Assembly: GCF_044377145.1 (NCBI RefSeq)
Contig: NZ_JBILJQ010000129.1
Coordinates: 1-7,052, forward strand
DNA: 7,052 bases
Reading direction: 5' to 3'
Source: Aquimonas sp044377145
GTDB taxonomy: Bacteria; Pseudomonadota; Gammaproteobacteria; Xanthomonadales; Xanthomonadaceae
The notes beneath the pieces were generated by a model. That model was given only the letters and a program-made list of their open reading frames with translations, was not told the DNA's origin and did no database searches. The position numbers and the translations under genes are program-made. Numbering within the stretch: the stretch's first letter is position 1; each line of letters starts with the position of its first letter. Shown here piece by piece: positions 7,015-7,052 of the stretch.

Positions 7015-7042
7015 TCGCCGGCAGGGATGCCGGCGAGGTTTT
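7015..7042 (+). repeat. 9-bp stem-loop with AGGGAT-type loop, followed by TTTT
   Basis: TCGCCGGCA (7015-7023) and TGCCGGCGA (7028-7036) form a perfect 9-bp stem around GGGA, followed by GG and TTTT (7039-7042). It could act as an intrinsic terminator on the + strand, but the T-run is short and not adjacent to the stem. Stems of varying sequence around CAGGGATG are, from memory, frequent in the intergenic DNA of this bacterial group, so a dispersed repeat is at least as likely. Confidence 0.5.
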
Positions 7043-7052
7043 CGACAGGCCA

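Larger units (their letters stand above)
6730..7052. other. non-coding tail with repeat array and clustered hairpins
   Basis: No convincing gene is seen in these 323 bases. A + frame from ATG 6825 stays open to the window end, but it simply translates the hexanucleotide repeat (Ala-Pro then Ala-Val) and has no Shine-Dalgarno. The stretch consists of a hairpin just after comF, an 18-nt palindrome, the GCTCCA/GCTTCG/GCTGTG array, and three more hairpins before the edge. Confidence 0.7.

Noticed and set aside
6825..7052. Open + frame from ATG 6825 to the window end
   Set aside because: It translates the hexamer array into Ala-Pro/Ala-Val repeats and then hairpin DNA, and it has no ribosome-binding site. 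The opposite strand is also open across the array, as expected for stop-free GC-rich repeats.

Overview
The window is GC-rich, densely coded chromosomal DNA. It most resembles a gammaproteobacterium of the Xanthomonadales/Lysobacterales type. This is inferred from the gene order comF <> bioB-bioF-bioH, from the protein sequences, and from GGGATTCGGGATT-type and stem-loop repeats between and at the ends of genes, which I recall from that order. No search was run.

Layout. (1) Positions 2-76 hold the last 24 codons of an upstream + strand gene that enters from outside. (2) Positions 266-2770 (+) encode a three-part peptide-type ABC transporter protein: a DppC-like permease, a DppD-like ATPase and a DppF-like ATPase in one chain. 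(3) A convergent - strand biotin cluster follows, read right to left as bioB (5925-4918), bioF (4908-3664) and bioH (3615-2851). (4) Divergently from bioB, comF (5995-6729, +) encodes a ComF/GntX-type phosphoribosyltransferase-like protein. (5) Positions 6730-7052 contain no convincing gene, but hold a compound hexanucleotide repeat array and several GC-rich hairpins.

How the genes work together. BioH frees pimeloyl-ACP from its methyl ester, BioF condenses it with alanine to KAPA, and BioB inserts sulphur into dethiobiotin. bioC, bioA and bioD are not in this window. The bioB-comF gap is only 69 bp and carries a good candidate bioB promoter with a consensus -35 box, plus a strong bioB Shine-Dalgarno. 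The ABC protein would need a DppB-type permease and a substrate-binding protein; the truncated upstream gene is the obvious place to look for one.

Most interesting point. The upstream gene ends in a textbook coupled junction: AGGAG, five bases, then ATGA, with stop and start overlapping. The start at 73 nevertheless runs into a stop after five codons. The pentamer CTATC occurs at 80-84 and again at 276-280. Removing the 196 bp between the two copies joins that well-placed ATG in frame to the transporter. This looks like a small insertion of about 191 bp that has separated a fused transporter gene from its translation start. The biochemical genes are otherwise ordinary and well conserved.
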